From contig NZ_JAGGOK010000042.1 of assembly GCF_018614615.1 (NCBI RefSeq), positions 1-64,000 of the forward strand: a stretch of 64,000 bases of DNA, given 5' to 3'. Shown here piece after piece: positions 8,673 to 16,791 of this stretch. The stretch's first letter is position 1. Each line of letters begins with the position of its first letter. Source of the DNA: Streptomyces sp. ISL-100. Its GTDB lineage: Bacteria > Actinomycetota > Actinomycetes > Streptomycetales > Streptomycetaceae. The notes beneath the pieces were generated by a model, which saw only the letters and a list, made by a program, of their open reading frames with translations, was not told the origin of the DNA and ran no database searches. The translations under genes were made by a program, and so were the position numbers.

Positions 8673-9791
8673 CTACGCCGCTTTGTCGACCTGTGGCTGG
8701 GCATCGGCGGACTGGTCCGCGTACGCCTTGTCGACGGCGGCCCGGGTCCGCTCCTCGGAGTCGGGCCACAGGTGGGTGTAGATGTTCAGCGTCATGGCCG
8801 CGTTGGTGTGGCCGAGGCGCTCGGAGACCGTCTTCACGGACTCGCCGTGCTTGATCAGCAGGCTGGCGTAGTGGTGCCGGAGGGCGTGGGGGCCGGTGCC
8901 CTTCGGTATGCCGGCCTTCAGGCAGGCGGGCCGCCAGGACCCGTCCATGAAGTGCGTGTAGACCACGGGTCCGCCTTGCGGCGCCGTGAAGATCCAGCTC
9001 TCGGGCCCATCGGCGGGGAAGTCCCGCAGGTGGGCCTTCATCGCATCCACCGCCATGCGGGGGAGCGGGACCGTGCGGTGCGAGCGAGCGGTCTTGGGTG
9101 GGCAAACGTACACGCCGTGCTTGGCGGTCTGCTGGATCTGCTGCTCGACCGAGACGGTCGCGTGCAGCAGGTCCACATGCCGGAGCTGGAGACCGAAGAG
9201 CTCGCCGGGGCGGAGCCCGGTGGCCGCGCCGAGCAGCACGAGGCCCTTGTATCGAGCGGGTATCTCCTCGGACAGCGCCCGCACCTGCTCGACGGCCAGG
9301 GGCACGATCTTCTTCCGTGGTACCGAGGGCAGCTTCGCCTCGGCGCACGGGTTGTGAGGGATCATCCGGTCACGGACGGCCGCCCGGAAGACGGCGTTGA
9401 CCGTGTTGAAGACCGTCCGTGAGGTACTGGCGGCCAGCCCGTGCGTGGTGGTCAGACTGGTGACCCAGCTCTGTACGTCGCCGGGCTTTATGGCGCCGAG
9501 CGCCCGCTTCTCCCAGGCCGGGTAGACGTAGCAGCGCAGGTGCTGGGCCACCGCCTTGGCCGTGGAGGGCCGGTGCGGCTGGATGGCCCGCCATTCCTCC
9601 GCGTACTCCTTGAAGGGCTTCTTCGTCGACCGCGGGTCGACGTATTGCCCGGTGACCACGCTCGCCGTGACTTCGTCGAGCCACCGTTGGGCGTCGATCT
9701 TGCGGTCGAAGTGGCGCGCGTGCTCCTTGCCGTCGAGGTCGCGGTAGCGGGCACGCCATTTGCCGTTGGGGCGCTTCTGGATGTTGGCCAA
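8673..9791 (-). CDS. int: Tyrosine recombinase / site-specific integrase
   Basis: 372 residues, the usual length for actinobacterial phage-type integrases. The N-terminal arm-binding region (about 1-60) and SAM-like core-binding domain (about 60-150) precede the catalytic domain. Catalytic residues are all visible: R194 in TGLRPGEL, a candidate lysine near 233, H302 and R305 in HALRHHYAS, H328 in RLGH, and the nucleophile Y338 in NIYTHLW. It should integrate and excise the element that spans the following regulator, excisionase, DUF3631 and mobilisation genes. The start at 9791 follows the family N-terminus (ANIQKRPNGKWRARYRD). Confidence 0.95.
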   Translation of the reverse strand: MANIQKRPNGKWRARYRDLDGKEHARHFDRKIDAQRWLDEVTASVVTGQYVDPRSTKKPFKEYAEEWRAIQPHRPSTAKAVAQHLRCYVYPAWEKRALGAIKPGDVQSWVTSLTTTHGLAASTSRTVFNTVNAVFRAAVRDRMIPHNPCAEAKLPSVPRKKIVPLAVEQVRALSEEIPARYKGLVLLGAATGLRPGELFGLQLRHVDLLHATVSVEQQIQQTAKHGVYVCPPKTARSHRTVPLPRMAVDAMKAHLRDFPADGPESWIFTAPQGGPVVYTHFMDGSWRPACLKAGIPKGTGPHALRHHYASLLIKHGESVKTVSERLGHTNAAMTLNIYTHLWPDSEERTRAAVDKAYADQSADAQPQVDKAA

Positions 9792-9815
9792 GTGGCTTCT
9801 CCTTCGTGTCGGTTG

Positions 9816-10316
9816 TCAGTAGTGGCCGCCGTCCTCGATGTCGCTGCTGAGGGTGCGAGCGTCGCGCTCGTCGCCCATGAGGCGGAGGCACTGCTCGTGG
9901 ATCGCCCGCGAGCTGTCGGGATGGGCCTTGATGTGGTCGGCGATGGCGACCACTGCGTGGTGTAGGCGGTCGCGCGCGTCTCGGGCCGCGTAGAACGCTT
10001 CGACGGCTTCTTGGACGAGCCGTCGGCTGTCGATGTCGAGCCCCTCCAGGGGTGGGGACATCAGTTCTTCGAGAGGGAGCTCGAAGACGCGGGAGAAGGC
10101 GAGGGCCTCGTCGAGGTTGATGCGCCGGCGGGGGGTGCCGTTCTCGATGCGCCAGACCGCCGTCTGGTTCATCTTGATGCCGGCTCTGGTCACCCGATCC
10201 GCCAGCTCGGTCGTGCTCCACCCTCTGACCTCGCGCTCCAGTGCCACGCGCGCGGCCACGTTCCCTTCGCTGTAGAGCAGCGGCACCTCGCCGCCCTCGG
10301 GTCTGTCGCCTGCCAT
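9816..10316 (-). CDS. XRE-family helix-turn-helix regulator
   Basis: 166 residues. An HTH of Cro/CI type spans about residues 20-85: the STTELADRVTRAGIKMNQ helix pair, then the TAVWRIENGTPRRRINLDEALAF recognition segment, with LPLEELM ending the domain. The C-terminal half is helical and of unknown role. It lies 24 bases upstream of the integrase gene on the same strand and is divergent from the excisionase-like gene. It is therefore the likely switch between integrated and excised states, by analogy to other actinobacterial integrative elements. Confidence 0.85.
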   Translation of the reverse strand: MAGDRPEGGEVPLLYSEGNVAARVALEREVRGWSTTELADRVTRAGIKMNQTAVWRIENGTPRRRINLDEALAFSRVFELPLEELMSPPLEGLDIDSRRLVQEAVEAFYAARDARDRLHHAVVAIADHIKAHPDSSRAIHEQCLRLMGDERDARTLSSDIEDGGHY

Positions 10317-10437
10317 CGAACCTCCATCGTCACCGTCGCTATCCCAATTGAAACATGCGCTTCCCGATTTGGGTAACCACCGATCCTGGGGTACAACTTT
10401 ATGCAGATCGAATCGCTACCTAACCGAATGGGAATGC

Positions 10438-10632
10438 ATGCGATACCTGACCACCGCCGAGGTTGCCGAGCGCTACCGCGCAGCCGAAAGCACCGTTCGC
10501 TACTGGCGCCACATCAAGAAGGGGCCGCTCGGCATCAAGGTCGGCAAGCGGGTGCTGTACCCCGAGGCCGAGCTGCTGCGCTACGAGCGCACGCTGATCG
10601 ACGGCCGAGACGAGTGGGGCCTGGCCTCGTGA
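10438..10632 (+). CDS. Excisionase-like MerR/HTH_17 DNA-binding protein
   Basis: A 64-residue protein with the helix-turn-helix YLTTAEVAERYRAAESTVRYW at its N-terminus and a GIKVGKRVLYPEAELLRYE wing, the hallmark of HTH_17/excisionase proteins. The start at 10438 is chosen because homology begins at MRYLTT; an upstream ATG at 10402 is in another frame. It is divergent from the XRE regulator and followed by a hairpin. It likely directs the integrase toward excision; proteins of this shape can also act as small activators. Confidence 0.75.
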   Translation: MRYLTTAEVAERYRAAESTVRYWRHIKKGPLGIKVGKRVLYPEAELLRYERTLIDGRDEWGLAS

Positions 10633-10658
10633 GCCGCCGGCAGCCCCGGACACAGCAA

Positions 10659-10688
10659 CGGCCCCCGGCGCGCCAACGCCGAGGGCCG
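10659..10688. terminator. Hairpin after excisionase-like gene
   Basis: Arms 10659-10670 and 10677-10688 pair over 12 bp with one mismatch around a 6-nt loop. It lies 27 bases after the stop. Confidence 0.45.
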
Positions 10689-10729
10689 GAGATTCCCCTG
10701 CACGTCGCCCATCCCTGAACGAACGAACC

Positions 10730-10766
10730 GGTGAGGGGCGGGACCTTGCCCGTCCCGTCCCTCACC
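10730..10766 (+). promoter_or_regulatory. Leader hairpin before the DUF3631 gene
   Basis: Arms 10730-10744 and 10752-10766 form a 15-bp stem with one mismatch, ending 14 bases before the ATG. A GAGAGGAAC ribosome site follows at once (10768-10776). The stem could end upstream transcription or modulate expression of the replication-type gene. Confidence 0.45.
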
Positions 10767-10780
10767 TGAGAGGAACGTCT

Positions 10781-12391
10781 ATGGAGGACTCTACGTCCCC
10801 CGCCACTTCGAACACATCTCACAAGGTCATCTGGCCTGCCGCTGCGGTCCCCGGCCAGGGCATCCCCTCGCGCAACGGGGACCGAACGGAGTCACGGTCC
10901 CCTGCTGCACGCTCCACCGATGATGCTTCGACAGGTGTTCCGGTCGGGGACCGAAGCACCCCCAGCGCGACACCTGCGCAGGTCAGTGCCCTGGGGACCG
11001 GTCCCGCCGAACCGGACGCCGGGGACCGGACAGAGACTTCCGGTCCGCCAGCCCCCGAACCCGGTCCCCGAATTTCGGGCGAGCACGGCGAGCCCCGAGC
11101 CGATGGTGAGAGCCACGGTCCCCACCCATCTGCGGGGACCGTGGTCCTCGACGGCGGATCGGGGACCGGGGACCGCGCCGGTACGGGCGGCGAGACGGCC
11201 GACGAGGGAGCCGCGCTGCTGGACGACCTGCGCGCGGCGATCGGCCGGTACGTGGTGCTGCCGAGCGACGAGGCCCTTACTGCGGTCACCCTCTGGGTGG
11301 CGGCCTCCCACATTCAGCCCGCCCTCCAGCACGCGCCGCGTCTGGCGGTGGTGGGGCCGACCAAGGGGTGCGGCAAGTCCCGGGTCCTGGACGTGCTCCA
11401 CGAGACCGTGTCCCGGCCGATGATGACGGTGAACACCTCGCCGGCGGTGGTCTTCCGGATCATCGGCGAGGACCCGCCGACACTACTGGTGGACGAGGCC
11501 GACACCATCTTCGGCCCCAAGGCCGGCGACAAGGAGGACCTCCGGGGCCTGCTGAACGCCGGACACCAGCGCAACCGCCCCGCCTGGCGGATCTCCGGCC
11601 CGGAACACAAGCCCACCGCGTTCCCCACCTTCGCCATGGCCGCGCTGGCAGGCATCGGCGACCTGCCGGACACGATCATGGACCGCGCCGTCGTGCTCCG
11701 TATGCAGAAGCGCAAGCCCGGCGAGAAGGTCGCCCCCTTCCGCTCCCGGCACTCCGTCCCGGAACTGAACGCGCTGCGCGACCGGCTGACCGCATGGCTG
11801 ACCCCACTGCGCGGGACAGCGCACCGGCTGGTGCCACCGATGCCGGTCGAAGACCGGGCTGCCGACACCTGGGAGCCCCTGGTGATCGTCGCCGACCTGG
11901 CCGGCGGCCACTGGCCCGCGCAGGCCCGTGCCGCCTGCCTGGCGATGACCAGGAACGAGGTGGTCCAGGACGAGCAGACGACGCTGAAGACTCGGTTGCT
12001 CCGGGACATCCGCCGCGTGTTCGAGCAACAGGGCGACCAGGAGGCTCTGCGCAGCCACGACCTGCTCGCCTCCCTCATTCAGGACGCCGAGGCGCCCTGG
12101 GCCGAGTACGGGACGAAGGGTCTGAACGCCTACCACCTGGCCAACCTGCTGCGCGACTTCGGCATCAGCCCGGCCAACCACCGCTTCGAGAACGGCAGGC
12201 AGGCCAAGGCGTACGCCCGCAACCAGTTCCTCGACGCCTGGGCCCGGTACTGCCCCGACCCCGTCCCACCGGCGGCCGGTCCGGCACAGGACGTCCCGCC
12301 CGTACGCCCGACATGGGGCAAGCTCCCCGTCCCGTCGGCCGGTGCCCTCCCTGTCGGCCCGCCCGGCACCGGCCCCGCACGTACCCGCTGA
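10781..12391 (+). CDS. DUF3631 domain protein (primase/helicase-like ATPase of an integrative element)
   Basis: 536 residues. Residues 1-140 are a Pro/Gly/Asp/Arg-rich, probably disordered region whose DNA carries an 11-copy motif array. A P-loop follows at 192-200 (GPTKGCGKS) with Walker B LLVDEAD at 235-241 and an arginine-rich sensor region. DUF3631 fills about 330-520. Such proteins are found in actinomycete integrative elements and plasmids and are thought to act in replication of the excised form. The ATG at 10781 has AGAGGAAC just upstream. It precedes the mobilisation genes in the same direction. Confidence 0.85.
   Translation: MEDSTSPATSNTSHKVIWPAAAVPGQGIPSRNGDRTESRSPAARSTDDASTGVPVGDRSTPSATPAQVSALGTGPAEPDAGDRTETSGPPAPEPGPRISGEHGEPRADGESHGPHPSAGTVVLDGGSGTGDRAGTGGETADEGAALLDDLRAAIGRYVVLPSDEALTAVTLWVAASHIQPALQHAPRLAVVGPTKGCGKSRVLDVLHETVSRPMMTVNTSPAVVFRIIGEDPPTLLVDEADTIFGPKAGDKEDLRGLLNAGHQRNRPAWRISGPEHKPTAFPTFAMAALAGIGDLPDTIMDRAVVLRMQKRKPGEKVAPFRSRHSVPELNALRDRLTAWLTPLRGTAHRLVPPMPVEDRAADTWEPLVIVADLAGGHWPAQARAACLAMTRNEVVQDEQTTLKTRLLRDIRRVFEQQGDQEALRSHDLLASLIQDAEAPWAEYGTKGLNAYHLANLLRDFGISPANHRFENGRQAKAYARNQFLDAWARYCPDPVPPAAGPAQDVPPVRPTWGKLPVPSAGALPVGPPGTGPARTR
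10846..11175. repeat. Iteron-like array of GGGGACCG / CGGTCCCC
   Basis: Eleven copies of the octamer or its complement fall within about 330 bases, near 10846, 10877, 10895, 10946, 10993, 11021, 11062, 11116, 11134, 11161 and 11168. Both orientations occur and one copy extends to the palindrome GGGGACCGGTCCC. The copies encode different residues (GDR, VP, GTG), so protein repetition does not explain them. Position inside a replication-type gene suggests an origin or a protein-binding array. Confidence 0.65.
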
Positions 12392-12545
12392 CCTTCCTGG
12401 TCCGTATCACTCCGTCGCATCCGTCCCCGCGCAGGTCAGCGCGGGGACGGAGTTCCTTGCCGATACGGATCACTCCGTACCTGCGACCGCCTCCGTACCT
12501 GTCCTGACCAGCTACGGGACGGATGCAACGGACGTGACGAAGCGC
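12392..12545. repeat. Palindrome-rich gap, candidate origin or oriT
   Basis: Between the DUF3631 gene and the mobilisation genes. A perfect 12-bp stem (12421-12432 with 12439-12450, 6-nt loop) is followed by a 6-bp palindrome TACGGA-TCAC-TCCGTA (12464-12479). The hexamer TCCGTA/TACGGA or TCCGTC/GACGGA recurs through the gap, including TCCGTATCACTCCGT at 12401. Transfer origins usually lie directly before mob genes. Confidence 0.55.
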
Positions 12546-12690
12546 CACCCCACACGACTACCGGAGCACCACATGCCCGAAACGAGCACCGACAACTCCC
12601 CCACCCGCCGCCGCAAGGGATTCTTCGACCTGACCCGCCGATCAGCAGCAAGCTGGAGCGAACGAGCCTCTAACGAGGCTTCGTCCGCGC

Positions 12691-13284
12691 TTGCCCCCGC
12701 CCCAGGGGTGGCGGAGGAGACGGCCGAGCGCCAGGGGGCGCCCCGAGCCGGAGGAGGGCATAGCCGAGACCAGCTGTCCGGCCGCAGCCGACTCCGTCGC
12801 CCCTCGCACTCAGCCGCCGGCCGATGTCCAACCGCCCGCCGAGCAGCCCTCCTGGCGGGATCCCGACGCCCCCGTCCTGCCCGCACTCATGAACCGCAAG
12901 CGCACGGTGGAGAAGCGCGACCAGGAGAAGACCATCCGCTTCACGCGGACCGCGGTCCGCGTGATCAGCGCCGCCGCTCACCAGCGCGGTCAGAAGTTCG
13001 CCGGATTCGTCGGGGACGCCGCCCTGGCCGTAGCTCTGGGCAAGGCAGGACTGGTCGGCAGCCCCGAGGACGATCCCCTCCGCCCCCTGATCGAGGCCGT
13101 CGAGGCACACGCGGTCGCGCTGAACCGCATCGGCGGCAACCTCAACCAGATCACCGCGGCCATCCACCGAGGAACAGTGCTCGAGGGTGCCGAGGCGGTG
13201 CTGGACCGCGTCGAGCAAGCGGCCCAGAACAGCTACCAGCTGATCGACCAGCTCCTAGCGGAGGGCACCACGCATGGTTCCTGA
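12691..13284 (+). CDS. MobC-like relaxosome accessory protein, 5' end apparently frameshifted
   Basis: The conserved core runs from about 12889: RTVEKRDQEKTIRFTRT, an RAVRVISAAA-like helix, then the MobC signature LNRIGGNLNQI and a C-terminal helix. MobC proteins bind oriT and help the relaxase. A TTG at 12691 gives a 197-residue protein, but its first 30 residues are poor. A convincing N-terminus (MPETSTDNSPTRRRKGFFDL) starts at 12573 in another frame. Removing one base from the G-run near 12733 would join them into one protein of about 236 residues. It overlaps the relaxase gene by 11 bases. Confidence 0.75.
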   Translation: MPPPQGWRRRRPSARGRPEPEEGIAETSCPAAADSVAPRTQPPADVQPPAEQPSWRDPDAPVLPALMNRKRTVEKRDQEKTIRFTRTAVRVISAAAHQRGQKFAGFVGDAALAVALGKAGLVGSPEDDPLRPLIEAVEAHAVALNRIGGNLNQITAAIHRGTVLEGAEAVLDRVEQAAQNSYQLIDQLLAEGTTHGS

Positions 13285-14971
13285 CGTCTCCACCGGCTCC
13301 GACACCCGCGGACTGATCGTCTACCTCTTCGGCCCCGGCCGCCGCGACGAGCACACCGACCCGCACATCGTCGCCGCCTGGGACATGGCCGGCGCCCCCG
13401 ACCCGGGCCGCGACCCGGCAGCCACCTACTCCAAGCTCGCCAAGCGCCTCGACCACCACGTCGACCTGCGCACCCGCGAGCTGGGCGGCAAGAAACCGTC
13501 TCAGCATGTCTGGCACTGCCCGGTCCGTACCGCGCCCGGCGACCGCTACCTCACCGACGCCGAGTGGGCCGAGGTCGCGCGCCGTATCGTTCACGCCGCC
13601 GGCATCGCCCCCGAAGGCGACGAGAAGGCATGCCGATGGATCGCGGTCCGCCACGCCGACGACCACATCCACATCATGGCCACCACCGTCCGCGCCGACG
13701 GACGCCGTCCCCGCACGCACCGCGACGGACAGCGGGCCCAGGCGGAGTGCCGCGAGATCGAGGCCGAGTTCGGCCTGCGCCACCTGAAGTCCGGTGACCT
13801 CACCGCGCCCCGCACTCCCACCGGCGCCGAACGCGCCAAGGCCGAGCGCCAGGGCCAGACGGCGACAGCACGGCAATGGCTGCGGGAGCAGGCGTACGCG
13901 GTCGCCGCAGCCGTACGCAACGAATCCGACTACTTCACCGTGCTGCAGTCCCTCGGCATCAAGGTCAAGACACGCCTCGGCCCCGAGACCGGAGACGTGA
14001 TCGGCTACAGTCTCGCCGCACCATGCGACACCAACGCAGCCGGCGAACCCGTCTGGTACGGCGGCTCGAAGCTCGCCCCTGACCTCTCCATCAACCGCCT
14101 ACGCGAACGCCTCCCCGACCAGGAGGCGGCCGACCGCCCCCGGTATGTGGCGGACCTCGCCGAGCCATGGCGTCACACCACCACCGCAGTACAAATGGCG
14201 CGCACCGCCCTCGACTCCGGTGACGATGCCGCCGCCCAGGGCTACCTGGCCGCCTTTGGCGATGCCCTGTACAACATCGCCAGCGCCACGACCAGCCCAC
14301 ACCGGGCGGAACTGCAGGCGGCGGCGATGGCGTTCAACCGCGCCCGCCGCTCCGCCACCCGCGCTGACCACCAGGCCGCCACCGCCCTGCGCAAGGCCGC
14401 CAAGGAACTCGCCTACGCCTCCAACGAGCCGGGCGGACTCGCCATCGCCCTGCTCTTCGCCACCGTGCACTTGGCCCGCGCCGCCGCCAAGTGGCACGAG
14501 CAGCGCGGCCACGAACAGCAGGCCGCTGCGGCCGAGGAAGCCCTCCGTCGCCTCCAGGCGGGCTACCAGCAGGCCGCCACACCCGTCTTGGCTGACCTGA
14601 CCCGCCGCGCACCACGAGCCGCAACCGCCCGTCGCTTCGAGCAGGACGTTCGCGCGGCCCTCCCCGACCACGCCGACCGGATCCTCGCCGACCCCACTTG
14701 GACCGCCCTGACCACAACCCTCGCCCACGCCGAAACCGCCGGCCACAACCCCCGACGCCTCCTGGCCGAAGTGGGCACCCAGCGGGAACTCGACAGCGCC
14801 GAGCACCCCGCCGAGGTCCTCAACTGGCGAATCACGGCTCAGCCGAACCGGCGGACGCAAGCGGCTCGCATGCGAAGCGCCACCAGCGGCACCTCGGCCG
14901 TGTCCGCCACGCCACACCCTCCGGCCACACCAGTGGCCGTGAGGCCCGAAGAGCGCAGTCGACACCGCTGA
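13274..14971 (+). CDS. Relaxase / mobilisation nuclease
   Basis: 565 residues. The three-histidine metal site is visible as H127-x3-H131-x-H133 in VRHADDHIHIMATTVR, as in MOB_P/MOB_Q relaxases; the nucleophile is probably a tyrosine in the N-terminal YLFG or TYSKL segments. Relaxases nick oriT and pilot the strand during conjugation. Residues 300-565 are helical and Ala-rich. It starts inside the MobC-like gene, so the two are coupled. No FtsK/TraB translocase gene is present nearby; transfer would then depend on a helper element. Confidence 0.9.
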   Translation: MVPDVSTGSDTRGLIVYLFGPGRRDEHTDPHIVAAWDMAGAPDPGRDPAATYSKLAKRLDHHVDLRTRELGGKKPSQHVWHCPVRTAPGDRYLTDAEWAEVARRIVHAAGIAPEGDEKACRWIAVRHADDHIHIMATTVRADGRRPRTHRDGQRAQAECREIEAEFGLRHLKSGDLTAPRTPTGAERAKAERQGQTATARQWLREQAYAVAAAVRNESDYFTVLQSLGIKVKTRLGPETGDVIGYSLAAPCDTNAAGEPVWYGGSKLAPDLSINRLRERLPDQEAADRPRYVADLAEPWRHTTTAVQMARTALDSGDDAAAQGYLAAFGDALYNIASATTSPHRAELQAAAMAFNRARRSATRADHQAATALRKAAKELAYASNEPGGLAIALLFATVHLARAAAKWHEQRGHEQQAAAAEEALRRLQAGYQQAATPVLADLTRRAPRAATARRFEQDVRAALPDHADRILADPTWTALTTTLAHAETAGHNPRRLLAEVGTQRELDSAEHPAEVLNWRITAQPNRRTQAARMRSATSGTSAVSATPHPPATPVAVRPEERSRHR

Positions 14972-14980
14972 CCCCGGTCA

Positions 14981-15011
14981 GATGCCCCGCCACGCCTCGT
15001 GGCGGGGCATC
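14981..15011. terminator. Perfect 14-bp hairpin between convergent genes
   Basis: Arms 14981-14994 and 14998-15011 are perfectly complementary with a 3-nt loop. It separates the relaxase gene from the opposing SMI1/KNR4-like gene and probably works in both directions. Confidence 0.75.
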
Positions 15012-15020
15012 GGGTCCGGC

Positions 15021-15554
15021 TCAACGGCAGAGCTTCATGATGGTGTCGTCGAAGTCAGGAAACTCCTGTGTGGCCTGCGCGATGATCGCCGTTGCCGACG
15101 GTCGGCGGCCCGGGGCGAATTGCTCCGCGATAGCTGCCAGGTCGCGATTGGCCTGGGGAGCCCAATCCGGCTCGGGCTCGTATGAGGTGGCTGCTTCCCA
15201 CGGGCCGAAGCCGTCAGCTAGCAGCCACAGGAAGGCGCCCAGGTCGCGAGCGACAACGCCTGTCTCTCCTTCGGAGCCCAGAAAGACAACGGGCTGCTCT
15301 ACCAGCTCCCGACCTGTACGAACCAGCCAGAACGCCGCGTTTCCGCCGGTGCCATCCTGGCCAAACACGCGGAAGTCATCGCCGTTCAGCTCGCTGTTGC
15401 CTGTCCACGCGCGGAACCACTCGGTGGTCTCATCGGCAGTCAGGAAGGACTCGTAGGGTTCGAAGTCGACACCATCCTCGCCAATGCACTCGAGCCGGAC
15501 CGCCATGGCAGCGGCGAGCGCGGCGGGGAACTGGCGATCTCCGTTCACGGACAT
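15021..15554 (-). CDS. SMI1/KNR4 (SUKH)-like protein
   Basis: 177 residues; the start at 15554 gives MSVNGDRQF. The region around residues 95-135, with FWLVRTGRELVEQPVVFLGSEG then DLGAFLWLLADGFGP, is the pattern of SMI1/KNR4-type proteins. In bacteria these are mostly immunity proteins of polymorphic toxin systems. No toxin gene is adjacent, so it may be an orphan immunity gene. The family call comes from pattern memory only. Confidence 0.6.
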   Translation of the reverse strand: MSVNGDRQFPAALAAAMAVRLECIGEDGVDFEPYESFLTADETTEWFRAWTGNSELNGDDFRVFGQDGTGGNAAFWLVRTGRELVEQPVVFLGSEGETGVVARDLGAFLWLLADGFGPWEAATSYEPEPDWAPQANRDLAAIAEQFAPGRRPSATAIIAQATQEFPDFDDTIMKLCR

Positions 15555-15644
15555 GCGAACAGAGTAGCGATCAGTTTGGGCTGCCAAGCTGCTGATAGTG
15601 CTGGCGGATCTCCAGCCGAGGTACCCGTGGGGCATGCTGTCACG

Positions 15645-16148
15645 GTGAGTGAATCCTCAAACGAGTGGCAGGCTTGGTTGAACAGTCTGGACACGCGTGG
15701 AAGGGCGGCAGCGGAGTCGCTGCGCGCCCGATTCGAAGCACTCGGCGCAGCCGATGGTGGCGACTGGGCCAAGTCGGAGATCTGTGAGGACCTTCCACAC
15801 CTCGCGCGGTTCATGCTGCTGCGAAGTCTGTGGCGCGGTCCGATCGGCAGTTGGGCCGATCCGGATGCCTTCGATCAGCTTCCTGTTGCCCAGCGGCTCC
15901 TTGCTGCTGGGGCGAACAAGGAGGATCTCGTTCGCCTGGCGCGAGCGGTCGCCTATGAGGCAGTGTTCGCAACGCTCGATGAGCTCGACTCAGGGAGTGA
16001 TGTGAACGTATCGGGCATCGATGTCGGCTGGCTCGTCATGGAGTCAGCCGAAGACGGCGCCCCGACTGGGCGAGCCCTCTCGGGTCTACACGAAGATCTC
16101 TTGACCATGGACCCGAGTGGGCGTGATGGAGCGGACTTGTGGCAGTAG
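15645..16148 (+). CDS. Hypothetical protein
   Basis: 167 residues from a GTG at 15645; an in-frame upstream frame exists back to 15576 but overlaps the divergent promoter region. There is no clear ribosome site, so the start is uncertain. The sequence is helical with no catalytic motif I recognise: an N-terminal WQAWLNSLDTRGRAAAESLRARF helix and a Trp-rich middle (RSLWRGPIGSWADPDAF). It is divergent from the SMI1/KNR4-like gene, which may suggest a shared role. Confidence 0.55.
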   Translation: MSESSNEWQAWLNSLDTRGRAAAESLRARFEALGAADGGDWAKSEICEDLPHLARFMLLRSLWRGPIGSWADPDAFDQLPVAQRLLAAGANKEDLVRLARAVAYEAVFATLDELDSGSDVNVSGIDVGWLVMESAEDGAPTGRALSGLHEDLLTMDPSGRDGADLWQ

Positions 16149-16174
16149 CCCTGGTGCAGGGCCCGCAGCGCACC

Positions 16175-16211
16175 CTGATGCCCTCGCTGCTCGTGGCAGC
16201 GAGGGCATCAG
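16175..16211. terminator. Perfect 16-bp hairpin between convergent genes
   Basis: Arms 16175-16190 and 16196-16211 pair perfectly around TCGTG. It lies between the ends of the plus-strand hypothetical gene and the minus-strand HAD gene. Confidence 0.75.
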
Positions 16212-16214
16212 TCG

Positions 16215-16760
16215 TCAGGCGGCGCGGGCTGCGGGTAACTGCGAGACCCACGTCGTGAGCTCGGTCAGGTGCCCGGGCTGCAGCCCGTCGTGTGGGTCGG
16301 GCTGCACGAGGAGGGTCGCCATTCCGCGGGCGGTGCGCTCCACCGCCCAGGCGTGGTCGAGGCCGGTGAAGTCGTCGTCGATCCAGACGGCGGGGGCGTC
16401 GCCGAGCCAGGCGTCGACGTGGTCGCGTTTCCACAGGTAGCCGTTGGGGTGGCTGGTGGTGATCTGGGGGCGCGGCAGGTCGATGTACGGCAGGGTCGGA
16501 AGGCCGAGGAGCGGGCCGATGAGGGTGGTGGCGTCCTGCCGCCAGCTGGTGCACCAGACCGGGGTGACCAGGCCGGTATGGATCACGTCCATGAGCAGGC
16601 GGCCGTGGTCGGGGTGGAGCCAGACGGTAACGGGGTTGTCGGCGCTGCGACCGGTGGGGACGACGTCGTGGCAGGCGTGCGTGGCCGGGGCCGAGCCGTG
16701 CTCGTCAGGGAAGGGTATGAAGACGCCGTCGATGTCGAGAAGCAGGTAGGGCGGGCGCAT
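16215..16760 (-). CDS. HAD-like hydrolase
   Basis: 181 residues with the haloacid-dehalogenase pattern: motif I LLLDIDGV (residues 6-13; nucleophile and acid aspartates both present), motif II TPVWCTSW, a motif III lysine in WKRDHV, and motif IV VWIDDDF. The small cap region between motifs I and II is histidine-rich. The substrate is unknown. It is last in a minus-strand run with a methyltransferase, a phosphotransferase-like protein and a hypothetical, so it may process a phosphorylated intermediate made by them (inference). Confidence 0.8.
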   Translation of the reverse strand: MRPPYLLLDIDGVFIPFPDEHGSAPATHACHDVVPTGRSADNPVTVWLHPDHGRLLMDVIHTGLVTPVWCTSWRQDATTLIGPLLGLPTLPYIDLPRPQITTSHPNGYLWKRDHVDAWLGDAPAVWIDDDFTGLDHAWAVERTARGMATLLVQPDPHDGLQPGHLTELTTWVSQLPAARAA

Positions 16761-16791
16761 CGGTCCTCCAGAGGCCGGATGAACGCGGCTG

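Noticed and set aside
10846..11175. CRISPR array
   Set aside because: The repeated unit is only 8 bases, occurs in both orientations and irregular spacing, and lies inside a gene; no cas genes are present.
12342..13316. A 324-codon frame through the mobilisation gap
   Set aside because: Only its segment near 12573-12733 looks like protein and that belongs to the frameshifted MobC-like gene; the rest is Arg/Pro-rich noise.
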